Under the pieces are notes generated by a model, which saw only the letters and a program-made list of their open reading frames with translations, was not told the DNA's origin and did no database searches. DNA of 43,211 bases from Nitrospina sp. (GTDB taxonomy: Bacteria; Nitrospinota; Nitrospinia; Nitrospinales; Nitrospinaceae): the NCBI GenBank assembly GCA_020430445.1, contig JAGQJZ010000014.1:1-43211 (forward strand). Reading direction: 5' to 3'. Shown in pieces: positions 8,420 through 16,301 of this stretch. The stretch's first letter is position 1. Each line of letters starts with the position of its first letter. The position numbers were made by a program, and so were the translations under genes.

Positions 8420-8806
8420 TCAGGCTTCGTCGTAATGGATTTCCAGGTGGTTGCCGTCGGGGTCGTTGAAATAAACGGACCGCCCCTTGCCGCGCTGCAC
8501 GGGGCCTTCCACATCGGTCACCTTTTCTTTCAATTGCGCCACAAGGGAATCAAACTCCTGCGGGCTTGCGGAGAAGGCGAGGTGCTGGTAGCCTTCTTCG
8601 CTCAGCCGGTCCAGGGCCGAGTCCATTGCCAGATCGGGAGCTTCGAACAACGCGATGTGGGCGTTGCCGGTGAACATCATCAGGTGGCGCAGTCCCGTGT
8701 GGAACCGGTGCGTTACGGAAAACCCGAGGACTTCGGAGTAAAACCGTTCCGCGCGGTCCAGGTCCCGTACGTTCAGCGCAACGTGGTGGATTCCATTGAG
8801 CGGCAT
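8420..8806 (-). CDS. VOC (glyoxalase/dioxygenase) superfamily protein
   Basis: The 128-residue single-domain protein shows the paired beta-alpha-beta-beta-beta units of the vicinal oxygen chelate fold. IHHVALNVRDLDRAERFYSE opens the first unit and VYFNDPDGNHLEIHYDE closes the second. Candidate metal ligands are H8, E55, H75 and E122, the usual H/E/H/E arrangement. It resembles glyoxalase-like or fosfomycin-resistance-like proteins in size, but the substrate cannot be predicted. It sits between the parvulin gene (two bases upstream) and mqnC. Confidence 0.85.
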   Translation of the reverse strand: MPLNGIHHVALNVRDLDRAERFYSEVLGFSVTHRFHTGLRHLMMFTGNAHIALFEAPDLAMDSALDRLSEEGYQHLAFSASPQEFDSLVAQLKEKVTDVEGPVQRGKGRSVYFNDPDGNHLEIHYDEA

Positions 8807-8808
8807 GG

Positions 8809-9165
8809 TTATTTGATGGACATGGTGTGCAGGCCGTCGATTCCCAGGTCGCCGAGCTGCTCCTCATCGGTCACCAGAAACACATGGTAGCCGAAGCGGC
8901 TTTTGATCGGGCCGCCGACAACGCCGACGGGTGTCGCCATGGCGGCTTCTTCCAGTTCACGCGCGTTGGTGTTGAACTCGATGAAACCGATGTCTCCCCC
9001 TTTGTTGCGCGAGGAACAGGCGCTGTATTTGGAAGCCAGCTTCCTGAACATCTTGAACAGGAGTTCCCGGTTGTCTTCCGTTTCCTTGAGGGTCGAATAG
9101 ATCATCGACGCGAGTTCTTCCGTCGTCAACAGAATGTGGCTCACCCGGATCGAGCGCATGTTCAT
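8809..9165 (-). CDS. PpiC-type (parvulin) peptidyl-prolyl isomerase
   Basis: The 118-residue protein is a single parvulin domain. It has the RVSHILL opening, FRKLASKYSACSSRNKGGDIGFIE in the middle and VGVVGGPIKSRFGYHVFLVTDE at the end. The last corresponds to the active-site GFHI/GYHV stretch of the family. It would speed cis-trans isomerisation at prolines. There is no signal peptide or lipobox, so it appears cytoplasmic, unlike PrsA or SurA. The start at 9165 is backed by AGGA about eight bases upstream. It is the first gene of a likely operon with the VOC protein and mqnC. Confidence 0.85.
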   Translation of the reverse strand: MNMRSIRVSHILLTTEELASMIYSTLKETEDNRELLFKMFRKLASKYSACSSRNKGGDIGFIEFNTNARELEEAAMATPVGVVGGPIKSRFGYHVFLVTDEEQLGDLGIDGLHTMSIK

Positions 9166-9220
9166 GGTGCTGTTCCTGTGTTGTTATCGAATGAAAATCC
9201 GGTAATGGGTTGATGCCGGT

Positions 9221-9249
9221 ATTGTATCCCGTAATCGGGGAAACGCCAA
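9221..9249 (-). promoter_or_regulatory. Promoter for the parvulin-VOC-mqnC operon
   Basis: On the minus strand TTGGCG (9244-9249) and TACAAT (9221-9226) are spaced by 17 bases. The start of transcription would be near 9214, about 50 bases before the parvulin ATG. Confidence 0.5.
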
Positions 9250-9270
9250 GGTCCGCGCGGGGCCGCGTGG

Positions 9271-10089
9271 TTACAGGGCGTGCCGGACCATGCCCATGAC
9301 GCGGGGAATCAGTTTGGGGCGGGCGAGGCGTTTGTCGTAGGGCGCCAGGCGGCGGCGGTTTTCACGCAGGCACAGGTCGATGAATCCGCGCGCGTTCAGC
9401 CCGGAAGAGTTCTCGTACTGCGTGGCCTGGGCGGTGAAGGCGGAGCCGCCGAGGTCCTTCATGTCCATCAACCGGGACAGCCCGGAGTTGAGGAAGGCGT
9501 ACATCGTCGCCAGAAAATGGACCGGTTGCTTCCAGAAGGAGCGTGAATAGCGCTGGTAGTACAGCCAGTTCTGGATGAACAGGATGTGCCGCGCCTCTTC
9601 CTGCACCACCGGCTCCATCGCCTCGATCAGTTCGATCGGATAATCTTCGGTGGATTTCGAAACCTGGATGAACCCGAACGCGAAAAACGAATCGATGCAC
9701 TCGCCCGCGCCGGTGGTCATGAAGCACCATTCGAGGTTCGATGGCAGTTTCTTGTCGGGGATTTCCTTGAACGGAATGCCGTAGCGGTCGAGAAAATAAC
9801 GCAGGATATCCGCGTGCCGCCCTTCCTCGTACGCCTGCAGCGCCATCGCCTCTTTCAGGAGCGGGTCCTCAATCTCGTTCGCGTAGGCCGTCAGCTTGTT
9901 GAACACCTGGCGCTCGGTGTGGATGGCGTAATCCCAGATGGGGAAACCGGCCAGTTTGTCGATGACTTCCTGGCTGAGTTCCGGCCACGGCAGATCCGGC
10001 GGCTCGAAAGGCTTGTGGGTGTCGATGAACTGCCGGCAGAACAGTTCTTTGTGTTCTTCCGTACCGTAAACGATGGGCGCTTTATCCAT
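9271..10089 (-). CDS. Ferritin-like diiron protein of unknown function
   Basis: The 272-residue soluble protein has the four-helix pattern of a carboxylate-bridged diiron site: E59 (HTERQVF), E89-x2-H92 (EEGRH), E130 (GAGECID) and E165-x2-H168 (EEARH). This is the E, ExxH, E, ExxH ligand set of ferritin-like oxidases and oxygenases. The C-terminal hundred residues are basic and helical. The site implies an oxygen- or peroxide-activating enzyme, or an iron or redox sensor; the substrate is unknown. AAGGGA lies a few bases before the ATG. The gene appears to stand alone, with its own promoter upstream and the parvulin operon promoter just beyond its stop. Confidence 0.75.
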   Translation of the reverse strand: MDKAPIVYGTEEHKELFCRQFIDTHKPFEPPDLPWPELSQEVIDKLAGFPIWDYAIHTERQVFNKLTAYANEIEDPLLKEAMALQAYEEGRHADILRYFLDRYGIPFKEIPDKKLPSNLEWCFMTTGAGECIDSFFAFGFIQVSKSTEDYPIELIEAMEPVVQEEARHILFIQNWLYYQRYSRSFWKQPVHFLATMYAFLNSGLSRLMDMKDLGGSAFTAQATQYENSSGLNARGFIDLCLRENRRRLAPYDKRLARPKLIPRVMGMVRHAL

Positions 10090-10122
10090 GAGTTCCCTTT
10101 TTTCTGGGTTGATCCGGCGCTA

Positions 10123-10152
10123 TTTTTAGCACACAAAAGAAGGATCGGTCAA
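10123..10152 (-). promoter_or_regulatory. Candidate promoter for the diiron protein gene
   Basis: TTGACC (10147-10152, minus strand) is followed after 18 bases by TAAAAA (10123-10128). It lies in the 95-base gap after the cobA/hemD stop. Sequence match only. Confidence 0.4.
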
Positions 10153-10184
10153 AAATTTTACGCGCGTTGCGGCCCGGCGGGATT

Positions 10185-11720
10185 TTACGGCTTCGCGAAA
10201 TGGGCTTCCAGGGCCCGGATCAGGCCGTCGACGGTGTATTCCTCCGCCATGACGGCCACCTTCAGCCCCAGGTTTTGCGCGGTTTTGGCCGTGACCGGGC
10301 CGATGCACGCCACGGTGGTTCGGCTCAGCGCCTCTTTTGCCCCGTCTCCCGCGAGTTCCATGAAATGCTTGACCGTGGAAGACGAGGTGAACGTGACCAC
10401 GTCGAGCGTTCCCGCGTCCAGACGGCGGCGCAACTCCGCGGTGTCCGCCTCGGGGAGAACGGTTTTGTAGGCCGGGGCGACATCCACCCGCGCGCCCAGT
10501 TCGGCCAGCTTTTCCGGCAGCATTTCCCGCGCCACCTGGGCCCGGGGCAGGAGGAAGCATTTTCCCTTGAGGTTTTCGCGGCCCAGGCTCTCGACGAGCG
10601 ATTCCGCCACGTATTCCTCCGGCACCGTGTCCACGCGGACGCCGAGATCGCGCACCGCCTGTTCCGTTCTGGGGCCGATGCAGTAAATCCGTTTGTCCTT
10701 GAGTTCGCGGATGTCCAGGTTGTGGGCGGCGAGCCGCTTCATGAACCAGGTCACCCCGTTGACGCTGGTGAAGATCACACCGTCATAAACCGCGAGGTTC
10801 TTGATCGCGTTGTCGAGCGGGCCCGCGTCGTCCGGTTCCACCATGTCGATGACCGGGAACAGGAACGGTTCCGCGCCGCGTTCGAGCAGCTGTTCGATGA
10901 ATCCCTCCGCCTGGTGTTCGGGGCGGGTGACCACCACGGTTTTGCCGAACAACGGGAGCCCCTCGAACCAGTCCATGTGGGGTTTCAGGCTGACCACTTC
11001 GCCGATGATCGTGAGCGCGGGGGGGAGGATCGTCTCGCGTTCGGCGATGCCGACGATGCTTTCGAGCGTTCCCTGCCAGGTTTTCTGCACCGGGGTGGTG
11101 CCCCACTGGATCACCGCGATGGGAGTGTTCGGGGCCTTGCCATGCTCCATCAGTTTTTCGGCGATGCGCCTGAGCTTGCGCGCGCCCATGAGAAACACCA
11201 GGGTGCCGCTGCGGCTGGCGATTTTTTCCCAGTCGAGGTGCAGGTCCTCGTTACCCTTTTCGTTACTGCCGGTGATGATGGAGACGGTGGACGAGAAATC
11301 GCGGTGGGTGAGGGGAATGCCCGCGTAGGCGGAGACCCCGATCGGCGAGGTGACGCCGGGCACCACGATAAAAGGAACGCCGGCGGATTTCAGTTCAGTC
11401 GCTTCTTCTCCGCCACGGCCGAAGATGAACGGGTCGCCGCCCTTGAGCCGCACCACGGTTTTGCCTTCGCGGGCCTTGTCGATCAACAGGGCGTTGATGG
11501 CGTCCTGCGGCAGGGTGGCCACGCCTTCTTTTTTTCCGGCGTAGATGAATTCACACCCGCCCGGCGCGAGCTTCAACAGGCGGGGATTCACCAGGTGGTC
11601 GTACACCACCACGTCGGCGCGCGTGAGCCAGTCCCGCCCGCGCACGGTGATGAGTCCGGGGTCTCCCGGGCCGGCCCCGACCAGCGCCACCGTTCCGGGG
11701 TGTGAGGCAGGGTCAGCCAT
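10185..11720 (-). CDS. cobA-hemD: Uroporphyrinogen-III C-methyltransferase / uroporphyrinogen-III synthase fusion
   Basis: This 511-residue fusion joins two steps of tetrapyrrole synthesis. The first 250 residues are the SAM-dependent methyltransferase that converts uroporphyrinogen III to precorrin-2 for siroheme or cobalamin (VGAGPGDPGLITVRG, VVRLKGGDPFIFGRGGEE, VPGVTSPIGVSAYAGIPLTHR). The last 250 residues are HemD, which closes hydroxymethylbilane to uroporphyrinogen III (VVVTRPEHQA, FTSVNGVTWFM, VTFTSSSTVKHFM). Such fusions are known in Firmicutes, Actinobacteria and other phyla. ATG 11720 is preferred over a start at 11810, because the extra 30 residues would lie inside ksgA and do not belong to the family. 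The start overlaps the ksgA stop by eight bases, so the genes are probably coupled. Confidence 0.93.
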   Translation of the reverse strand: MADPASHPGTVALVGAGPGDPGLITVRGRDWLTRADVVVYDHLVNPRLLKLAPGGCEFIYAGKKEGVATLPQDAINALLIDKAREGKTVVRLKGGDPFIFGRGGEEATELKSAGVPFIVVPGVTSPIGVSAYAGIPLTHRDFSSTVSIITGSNEKGNEDLHLDWEKIASRSGTLVFLMGARKLRRIAEKLMEHGKAPNTPIAVIQWGTTPVQKTWQGTLESIVGIAERETILPPALTIIGEVVSLKPHMDWFEGLPLFGKTVVVTRPEHQAEGFIEQLLERGAEPFLFPVIDMVEPDDAGPLDNAIKNLAVYDGVIFTSVNGVTWFMKRLAAHNLDIRELKDKRIYCIGPRTEQAVRDLGVRVDTVPEEYVAESLVESLGRENLKGKCFLLPRAQVAREMLPEKLAELGARVDVAPAYKTVLPEADTAELRRRLDAGTLDVVTFTSSSTVKHFMELAGDGAKEALSRTTVACIGPVTAKTAQNLGLKVAVMAEEYTVDGLIRALEAHFAKP

Positions 11721-12504
11721 TTTTGAGTTCCAGTGCGTTGGAGATGCCGGCGAATTCGGCGAGCGAGAGGTCTTCCGCCCGGCGGTTGAGGTCGATGCCC
11801 ATGTCTTCAATGACCCCGAGATCCACCTCGAAGTGTCCCTGCACGCCTTTGAGGTTGTTGCGCAGGGTTTTGCGTTTGTGCATGAAAGACGCGTGGATCA
11901 GCGTGAACAGGTTTTTTTCATTGCCCACCGCCACCGGCGGCAGGGGACGCGGCACCAGCCGGATGACGGTCGATTCGACTTTCGGCTTTGGATAGAAGCA
12001 GTCGCGTCCCACTTCCAGCAGCCGTTCCGCCTCGCAATGATACTGCACGAACAGGCTGAGCGAACCGTATTCGCGCGTGCCCGGCCGCGCCGTCATGCGG
12101 GCGGCGACTTCGCGCTGCAGCATGAGGGTCATGTCGTCGATGTATTTGCGGTAATGAATCAATCGCTTGACAATGGGCGTCGCCGCGCAGTAGGGCAGGT
12201 TGGACACGACTTGAAACTTCGGCGCCAGCGATGCGTAATCGGTCTTCTGCGCATCGGTTTCCTGCAGCTCGAAGTTGGGCAGTTGGCCGTATTTCTTTTT
12301 CAGGTCGCGGCACAGGTGCGGGTCGATCTCCAGCGCGATCAACCTGTTGGTCCGCGGCAGAAGATCGTGCGTGAGCACGCCCTTGCCGGGACCGATCTCA
12401 ACAACCACGCCGTCTCTTTTTACCCGCGCCAGACGGACGATTTTTTTGGCGGCGTCGAGGTCGACCAGGAAATTCTGGCCGAAGGGCTGTTTTCGCTTTT
12501 TCAT
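11713..12504 (-). CDS. ksgA: 16S rRNA dimethyladenosine transferase
   Basis: KsgA (RsmA) dimethylates two adjacent adenosines in the 3' hairpin of 16S rRNA during small-subunit maturation. The 263-residue product starts KKRKQPFGQNFLVD. It shows the SAM-binding EIGPGKGVLTHDLL, the acidic loop ALEIDPHL, the catalytic-type NLPYCAATPIV motif and the basic C-terminal FMHKRKTLRNNLKG. An open frame continues upstream to 13497, but that part is only an out-of-frame reading of pdxA; the true start is ATG 12504. It overlaps the pdxA stop as ATGA. The pdxA-ksgA order is also found in E. coli. Confidence 0.94.
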   Translation of the reverse strand: MKKRKQPFGQNFLVDLDAAKKIVRLARVKRDGVVVEIGPGKGVLTHDLLPRTNRLIALEIDPHLCRDLKKKYGQLPNFELQETDAQKTDYASLAPKFQVVSNLPYCAATPIVKRLIHYRKYIDDMTLMLQREVAARMTARPGTREYGSLSLFVQYHCEAERLLEVGRDCFYPKPKVESTVIRLVPRPLPPVAVGNEKNLFTLIHASFMHKRKTLRNNLKGVQGHFEVDLGVIEDMGIDLNRRAEDLSLAEFAGISNALELKNG

Positions 12505-13469
12505 TTTCGAACCGGAGTTTTTTCCGTTGTTTGGGAAAGCTGGGCGGCCAGACGGACCGCGTGCAGGAGGCTTTCGGGTTTGGCCACGCCCTGTCCTGCG
12601 ATGTCGTAGGCGGTGCCGTGATCGACCGAGGTACGGATAATGGGCAGGCCGAGGGTGACGTTGACGGCACGGTCCTGCGAGGCCATTTTGATCGGGATCA
12701 TCCCCTGGTCGTGGTACATGGTGACGATTGTATCGTATTTTCCCGGTTCGTAGCGGCCGAACAGGGCGTCGGCGGAGAACGGGCCGAGCACCTTCCATCC
12801 CCGGGCGCGGGCATCTTCGACTGCGGGGACAATGGCGTCCGCTTCTTCCTGCCCGAAGATGCCGCCGTCGCCGCAATGCGGGTTCAGCCCCGTCACCCCG
12901 ATGGTGGGCGCCGCGACGCCGGCGCGCAGCAGCCATTCGTGCGTGAGCTGGAGGGTGCGGAATACCCGTTCGCGCGTGATGAGGCTTTTGACCGCGTCCA
13001 GCGCGACGTGCGTCGTCGTCAGCACCACGCGCATCGTGTCGGAGGCGAGCATGAGTACCGAGTCCGGCACGCCGGTGAGATCGGCCAGCAGTTCCGTGTG
13101 GCCGGGGTAGGGGTATCCGGCGAGGTGCAGCGCTTCCTTGTTGATGGGGGCGGTGACCATGGCCTCGACCGTCTGCCCCATCGCCAGGTCGACGGCGCGT
13201 TTGATGTAGTCGACCGACGCCGCGCCGCCCGGTTTGGAAGCCCGGCCCTGCGGCAGGTCGGACGGTACGTTTGCAAGGTCGACCACCTCGGCGTTGTGCA
13301 GAACTTCCGGCGTGGCGAACCGTTGGGCCGCCGCGGCAAGCGTGGCGGCGTCTCCGATGATGACCGGGCGGCAGTGTTCCAGGCCCCGGGCCAGGGCTTT
13401 GACGATCACCTCCGGACCGATGCCGGCGGGATCCCCCATGGTGATGGCGATACGGGGCAGGGTTTCCAT
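12501..13469 (-). CDS. pdxA: 4-hydroxythreonine-4-phosphate dehydrogenase
   Basis: PdxA oxidises 4-phosphohydroxy-L-threonine in the DXP-dependent route to pyridoxal phosphate. The 322-residue product opens with the typical ITMGDPAGIGPEV. It carries the conserved histidine regions expected to bind the divalent metal: PYPGHTELLA, GLNPHCGDGG and MYHDQGMIPIK. The C-terminal LGLPIIRTSVDHGTAYDIAG is a further signature. It is the first gene of the coupled pdxA-ksgA-cobA/hemD set. A strong terminator for pckA lies 26-65 bases upstream of its start, so it needs its own promoter or depends on readthrough. Confidence 0.94.
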   Translation of the reverse strand: METLPRIAITMGDPAGIGPEVIVKALARGLEHCRPVIIGDAATLAAAAQRFATPEVLHNAEVVDLANVPSDLPQGRASKPGGAASVDYIKRAVDLAMGQTVEAMVTAPINKEALHLAGYPYPGHTELLADLTGVPDSVLMLASDTMRVVLTTTHVALDAVKSLITRERVFRTLQLTHEWLLRAGVAAPTIGVTGLNPHCGDGGIFGQEEADAIVPAVEDARARGWKVLGPFSADALFGRYEPGKYDTIVTMYHDQGMIPIKMASQDRAVNVTLGLPIIRTSVDHGTAYDIAGQGVAKPESLLHAVRLAAQLSQTTEKTPVRK

Positions 13470-13494
13470 TTGTGTTTTGAAGGTGTGAGGAAGA

Positions 13495-13534
13495 CAAAAA
13501 AAGGCCGGAAACCGCTCAGGAGCGGATTCCGGCC
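13495..13534 (-). terminator. Intrinsic terminator after pckA
   Basis: On the minus strand, shortly after the pckA stop, GGCCGGAATCCGCTC pairs with GAGCGGTTTCCGGCC-like sequence to make a long hairpin (13503-13534). A run of eight T follows (13495-13502). This is a classical rho-independent terminator. Confidence 0.9.
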
Positions 13535-13539
13535 CGGGA

Positions 13540-15186
13540 TTATTTCTTGATCTGCTGCAGGTTGGCCACCTTGGCCGGTTGCACCTGCGGGCCGGCGGCC
13601 TTGATTTCGGCGCTGGTTCCCTCTTCGTACTGCTTGAAGTTTTCGATGAACTGGTTGGCCAGATCGCGCGCCTTCTCGTCGTAATCTTCCGGGCGCTTCC
13701 AGGTGTTGCGCGGATTGAGCACTTCCGGCGGAACGTCCGGGCATTCCTCGGGAACGGCCAGGCCGAAGACCGGATCGGCCCAGGTGTTGACGCCGCTCAA
13801 GGTGCCGTCGAGGATGGCCTTGATCATGGCCCGCGTGTGGGCGATCTCCATCCGCGTGCCGACGCCGTAGGGTCCGCCCGTCCAGCCGGTGTTGACCAGC
13901 CAGCAGTTGACGTCGTTGGCGGCGATTTTTTCACCCAGCAGGTTGGCGTAGACCGAGGGGTGCAGCGCCATGAACGGCGCGCCGAAGCAGGTGCTGAACA
14001 CCGCCGTGGGTTCGCGGCTCATGCCGCGCTCGGTACCCGCCACCTTGGCGGTGTAACCGGAGATGAAATGGTACATCGCCTGTTCCGGTGTCAGTTTGGC
14101 CACCGGAGGCATGATGCCGTAGGCGTCGCAGGTGAGCATGATGACGTTCTTCGGATGCCCGCCCCGGCGCTCCGGTACGGAATTCGGGATGTGCGTCAGC
14201 GGGTAAGCGGCGCGGGTGTTCTCCGTCAGGCTGTTGTCGTTGAGGTCGAGCCTGCGGGTGGCCGGATCCATGATCACGTTTTCGAGAACCGTGCCGAACT
14301 TGCGCGTGCAGTCGTAAATAAAGGGCTCCGCATCCTTCGACAGGCGGATCGCCTTGGCGTAGCAGCCGCCTTCGAAGTTGAAGACCCCGTCTTCGCTCCA
14401 GCCGTGCTCGTCGTCGCCAATGAGCTTGCGATTGGGGTCGGCCGACAGGGTGGTTTTGCCCGTGCCGGAGAGGCCGAAGAAGATCGCCGTGTCGCCTTCT
14501 TCGCCGACGTTGGCGGAGCAGTGCATCGACAGCACGTTGTGCTTGGCCGGCAGCAGGTAGTTGAGCACGGAGAACACCGATTTCTTGATTTCACCGGCGT
14601 AGTTGGTGCCGCCGATGAGGACGACCCGCTTGCCGAAGTCGGCGATGACGAACGTCTCCGAATTGGTGCCGTCGATTTCGGGAACCGCCTGGAAGCCGGG
14701 AACCTGGATGATGGTGAATCCGGGTTGATGCGATTCGAGCTTGAGCCGGTCGTGAATCTGGATGAACATGTTGCGCGCGAACAGGCTGTGCCACGCCGTC
14801 TCCGTCACCACCCGGATGTGCAGGTTGTACTTCGGATCGGAACCGGCGATGCAGTCTTGCACGTAGACTGTCTTGTGTTGCAGGTAGGCCAGCACGCGTC
14901 CGTACAGGGCGTCGAATTTGTCGATGGGGAACGGGCTGTTGACCTTGCCCCACCAGATGTTTTCCTGGCTCGAGGGTTCCTGGACGATGAATTTGTCGTT
15001 GGGGGAACGGCCGGTGTGTTTGCCGGTATTGACCACGACCGGTCCGAGATGACTCAGGGTGCCTTCTCCGTTGCGGATAATATGCTCGTACAATTCCGGC
15101 GTGGACAGGTTCCAGTAGGTATTTTCAACGTTTCGGACCCCGTGGTGTTCCAGGCCGATTTTATGTTTCGATTGCGTGTTGGGCAT
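13540..15186 (-). CDS. pckA: Phosphoenolpyruvate carboxykinase (ATP)
   Basis: The enzyme interconverts oxaloacetate plus ATP with phosphoenolpyruvate, linking the TCA cycle to gluconeogenesis. The 548-residue product has the nucleotide-binding GLSGTGKTTLSADPNR (about 240-255), the substrate-side HTGRSPNDKFIV near the N-terminus, GGTNYAGEIKKSVFS and ERRGGHPKNVIMLTCDAYG. All match the ATP-type and not the GTP-type enzyme. ATG 15186 is chosen because AAGGAG lies nine bases upstream; an in-frame ATG at 15219 has no such site. A Gln/Lys-rich extension of about 25 residues follows the conserved C-terminus. The gene ends in a strong terminator and so is probably transcribed alone. Confidence 0.95.
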   Translation of the reverse strand: MPNTQSKHKIGLEHHGVRNVENTYWNLSTPELYEHIIRNGEGTLSHLGPVVVNTGKHTGRSPNDKFIVQEPSSQENIWWGKVNSPFPIDKFDALYGRVLAYLQHKTVYVQDCIAGSDPKYNLHIRVVTETAWHSLFARNMFIQIHDRLKLESHQPGFTIIQVPGFQAVPEIDGTNSETFVIADFGKRVVLIGGTNYAGEIKKSVFSVLNYLLPAKHNVLSMHCSANVGEEGDTAIFFGLSGTGKTTLSADPNRKLIGDDEHGWSEDGVFNFEGGCYAKAIRLSKDAEPFIYDCTRKFGTVLENVIMDPATRRLDLNDNSLTENTRAAYPLTHIPNSVPERRGGHPKNVIMLTCDAYGIMPPVAKLTPEQAMYHFISGYTAKVAGTERGMSREPTAVFSTCFGAPFMALHPSVYANLLGEKIAANDVNCWLVNTGWTGGPYGVGTRMEIAHTRAMIKAILDGTLSGVNTWADPVFGLAVPEECPDVPPEVLNPRNTWKRPEDYDEKARDLANQFIENFKQYEEGTSAEIKAAGPQVQPAKVANLQQIKK

Positions 15187-15194
15187 GTTGTGCG

Positions 15195-15200
15195 CTCCTT
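15195..15200 (-). promoter_or_regulatory. Ribosome binding site of pckA
   Basis: On the minus strand AAGGAG lies nine bases before ATG 15186. It decides between this start and the in-frame ATG at 15219. Confidence 0.75.
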
Positions 15201-15237
15201 GTGCGGTCTGAGCCGGCATTGCACCTGCAACGGGTTT

Positions 15238-15266
15238 AAAATAATGGGCTTACGTGCGTTCGGAAA
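15238..15266 (-). promoter_or_regulatory. Candidate pckA promoter
   Basis: TTTCCG (15261-15266, minus strand) and TATTTT (15238-15243) are separated by 17 bases. A short palindrome, TTGCACCTGCAA (15219-15230), follows at about the start of transcription and could be an operator. Confidence 0.4.
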
Positions 15267-15271
15267 CGGAT

Positions 15272-15300
15272 TTGGTCTTAAAAAGAGTATCGTCTATGGT
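15272..15300 (+). promoter_or_regulatory. Candidate promoter for the spermidine-synthase-like gene
   Basis: TTGGTC (15272-15277) and TATGGT (15295-15300) are spaced by 17 bases. It is divergent from the pckA promoter. Confidence 0.35.
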
Positions 15301-15312
15301 AACATAAGGTGC

Positions 15313-15345
15313 AGGTCTTGAAAAGGATAGACCTGAGTTTTCAAG
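15313..15345 (+). promoter_or_regulatory. Leader with two competing hairpins
   Basis: AGGTCT (15313-15318) can pair with AGACCT (15329-15334). CTTGAAAA (15317-15324) can pair with TTTTCAAG (15338-15345). The two stems use overlapping bases and exclude one another. They lie in the leader 19-51 bases before the next ATG. No known riboswitch class is recognised. Confidence 0.4.
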
Positions 15346-15363
15346 CCTCTTCCTCCCGCCCTC

Positions 15364-16290
15364 ATGCCCGATTCCGCTAAAAAAACGGACCCCAAACCCG
15401 GCAACCTGAAAGTCCTCGCCCGGGCCCGGACCCGCTACAACGATATTTTTGTCATCGAGGACGGTCTGAAGCGGGAAATGTGGTTCAACGGCAACGGTAA
15501 ATTCTTCCTGCAGTCCCGAATCGACCTCCGTCAACCGCGTCTGCCGGCTCTTATTTATTCTAAGATGATTCTGGCGACGCTTTTGATTCATCCAAATCCG
15601 GAGCGCATCCTGATCATCGGTCTGGGAGGCGGGGCGTTGTCCAATTGCCTGGCCGCCTGGTACCCCAACTGCCGGGTCGATGTGGCGGAAATCGATGCGA
15701 AAGTCATCGCCCTGGCGCGGCAGTATTTTTATGTCGAGGAAGGGCCGAATTACCGCGTTGTTCCGGGAGACGGGCGGGAGTTTGTCCGCGCCCAGGCCGC
15801 CGGGGAGGAACGCTACGATATCGTTTACCTCGATGCGTTCAAAAGCGGCTCCATCCCCTACCACCTCAAAACCTTCGAGTTTTACCGGGAACTGAAAGAC
15901 GTGTTGACGCCGGGCGGCGTGGTGGCTTCAAACCTTTACGGAAAAAGCAACACCATGAAGCCGCACGACCGGGAGACGTTCCTCAAAGTGTTTCCCCACC
16001 TTTACCTGTTCGAGGACGACAGCCGGGTGGCGACGGTTTCCATTGCCGCCCGGGGCGAACGTCCCTGGAGCCGCGGGGATTTTCTCGATCGCGCCGAGGC
16101 CTTTGTGCCGCCGCCGGGAATGAAGGTTTCAATGCGGGAAGTGGCGGCGATGCTCCGCGCCGACCCGATCGAGTCCGGAGGGAAAGTGCTGCGCGATGAT
16201 TTCGCCCCCGGCGGATTTACCGAGGCGGTCGAGCGCAATAACAGCCAGCGCACCCTGTCGCGGCAGTACCCCATCAAAAATGTGTTCTGA
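15364..16290 (+). CDS. Spermidine-synthase-like methyltransferase-fold protein
   Basis: The 308-residue protein has the Rossmann fold of the spermidine synthase family: ILIIGLGGGALSN (about 83-95), VDVAEIDAKVIALAR, VVPGDGREFVR and YDIVYLDAFKSGSIPYHL. In true aminopropyltransferases the last strand reads D-[ST]-x-D-P; here the second aspartate is replaced (DAFK), so polyamine synthesis is doubtful. Proteins of this kind often occur without known substrate. No Shine-Dalgarno sequence precedes ATG 15364; the bases before it are pyrimidine-rich. The gene diverges from pckA and converges on the NHL protein gene with an 11-base gap. Confidence 0.8.
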   Translation: MPDSAKKTDPKPGNLKVLARARTRYNDIFVIEDGLKREMWFNGNGKFFLQSRIDLRQPRLPALIYSKMILATLLIHPNPERILIIGLGGGALSNCLAAWYPNCRVDVAEIDAKVIALARQYFYVEEGPNYRVVPGDGREFVRAQAAGEERYDIVYLDAFKSGSIPYHLKTFEFYRELKDVLTPGGVVASNLYGKSNTMKPHDRETFLKVFPHLYLFEDDSRVATVSIAARGERPWSRGDFLDRAEAFVPPPGMKVSMREVAAMLRADPIESGGKVLRDDFAPGGFTEAVERNNSQRTLSRQYPIKNVF

Positions 16291-16301
16291 ATAGCGGACG
16301 C

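Noticed and set aside
12505..13497. Upstream extension of ksgA to 594 codons
   Set aside because: The added part is an out-of-frame reading of pdxA with an Arg/Pro/Gly-rich composition; KsgA proper begins at 12504.
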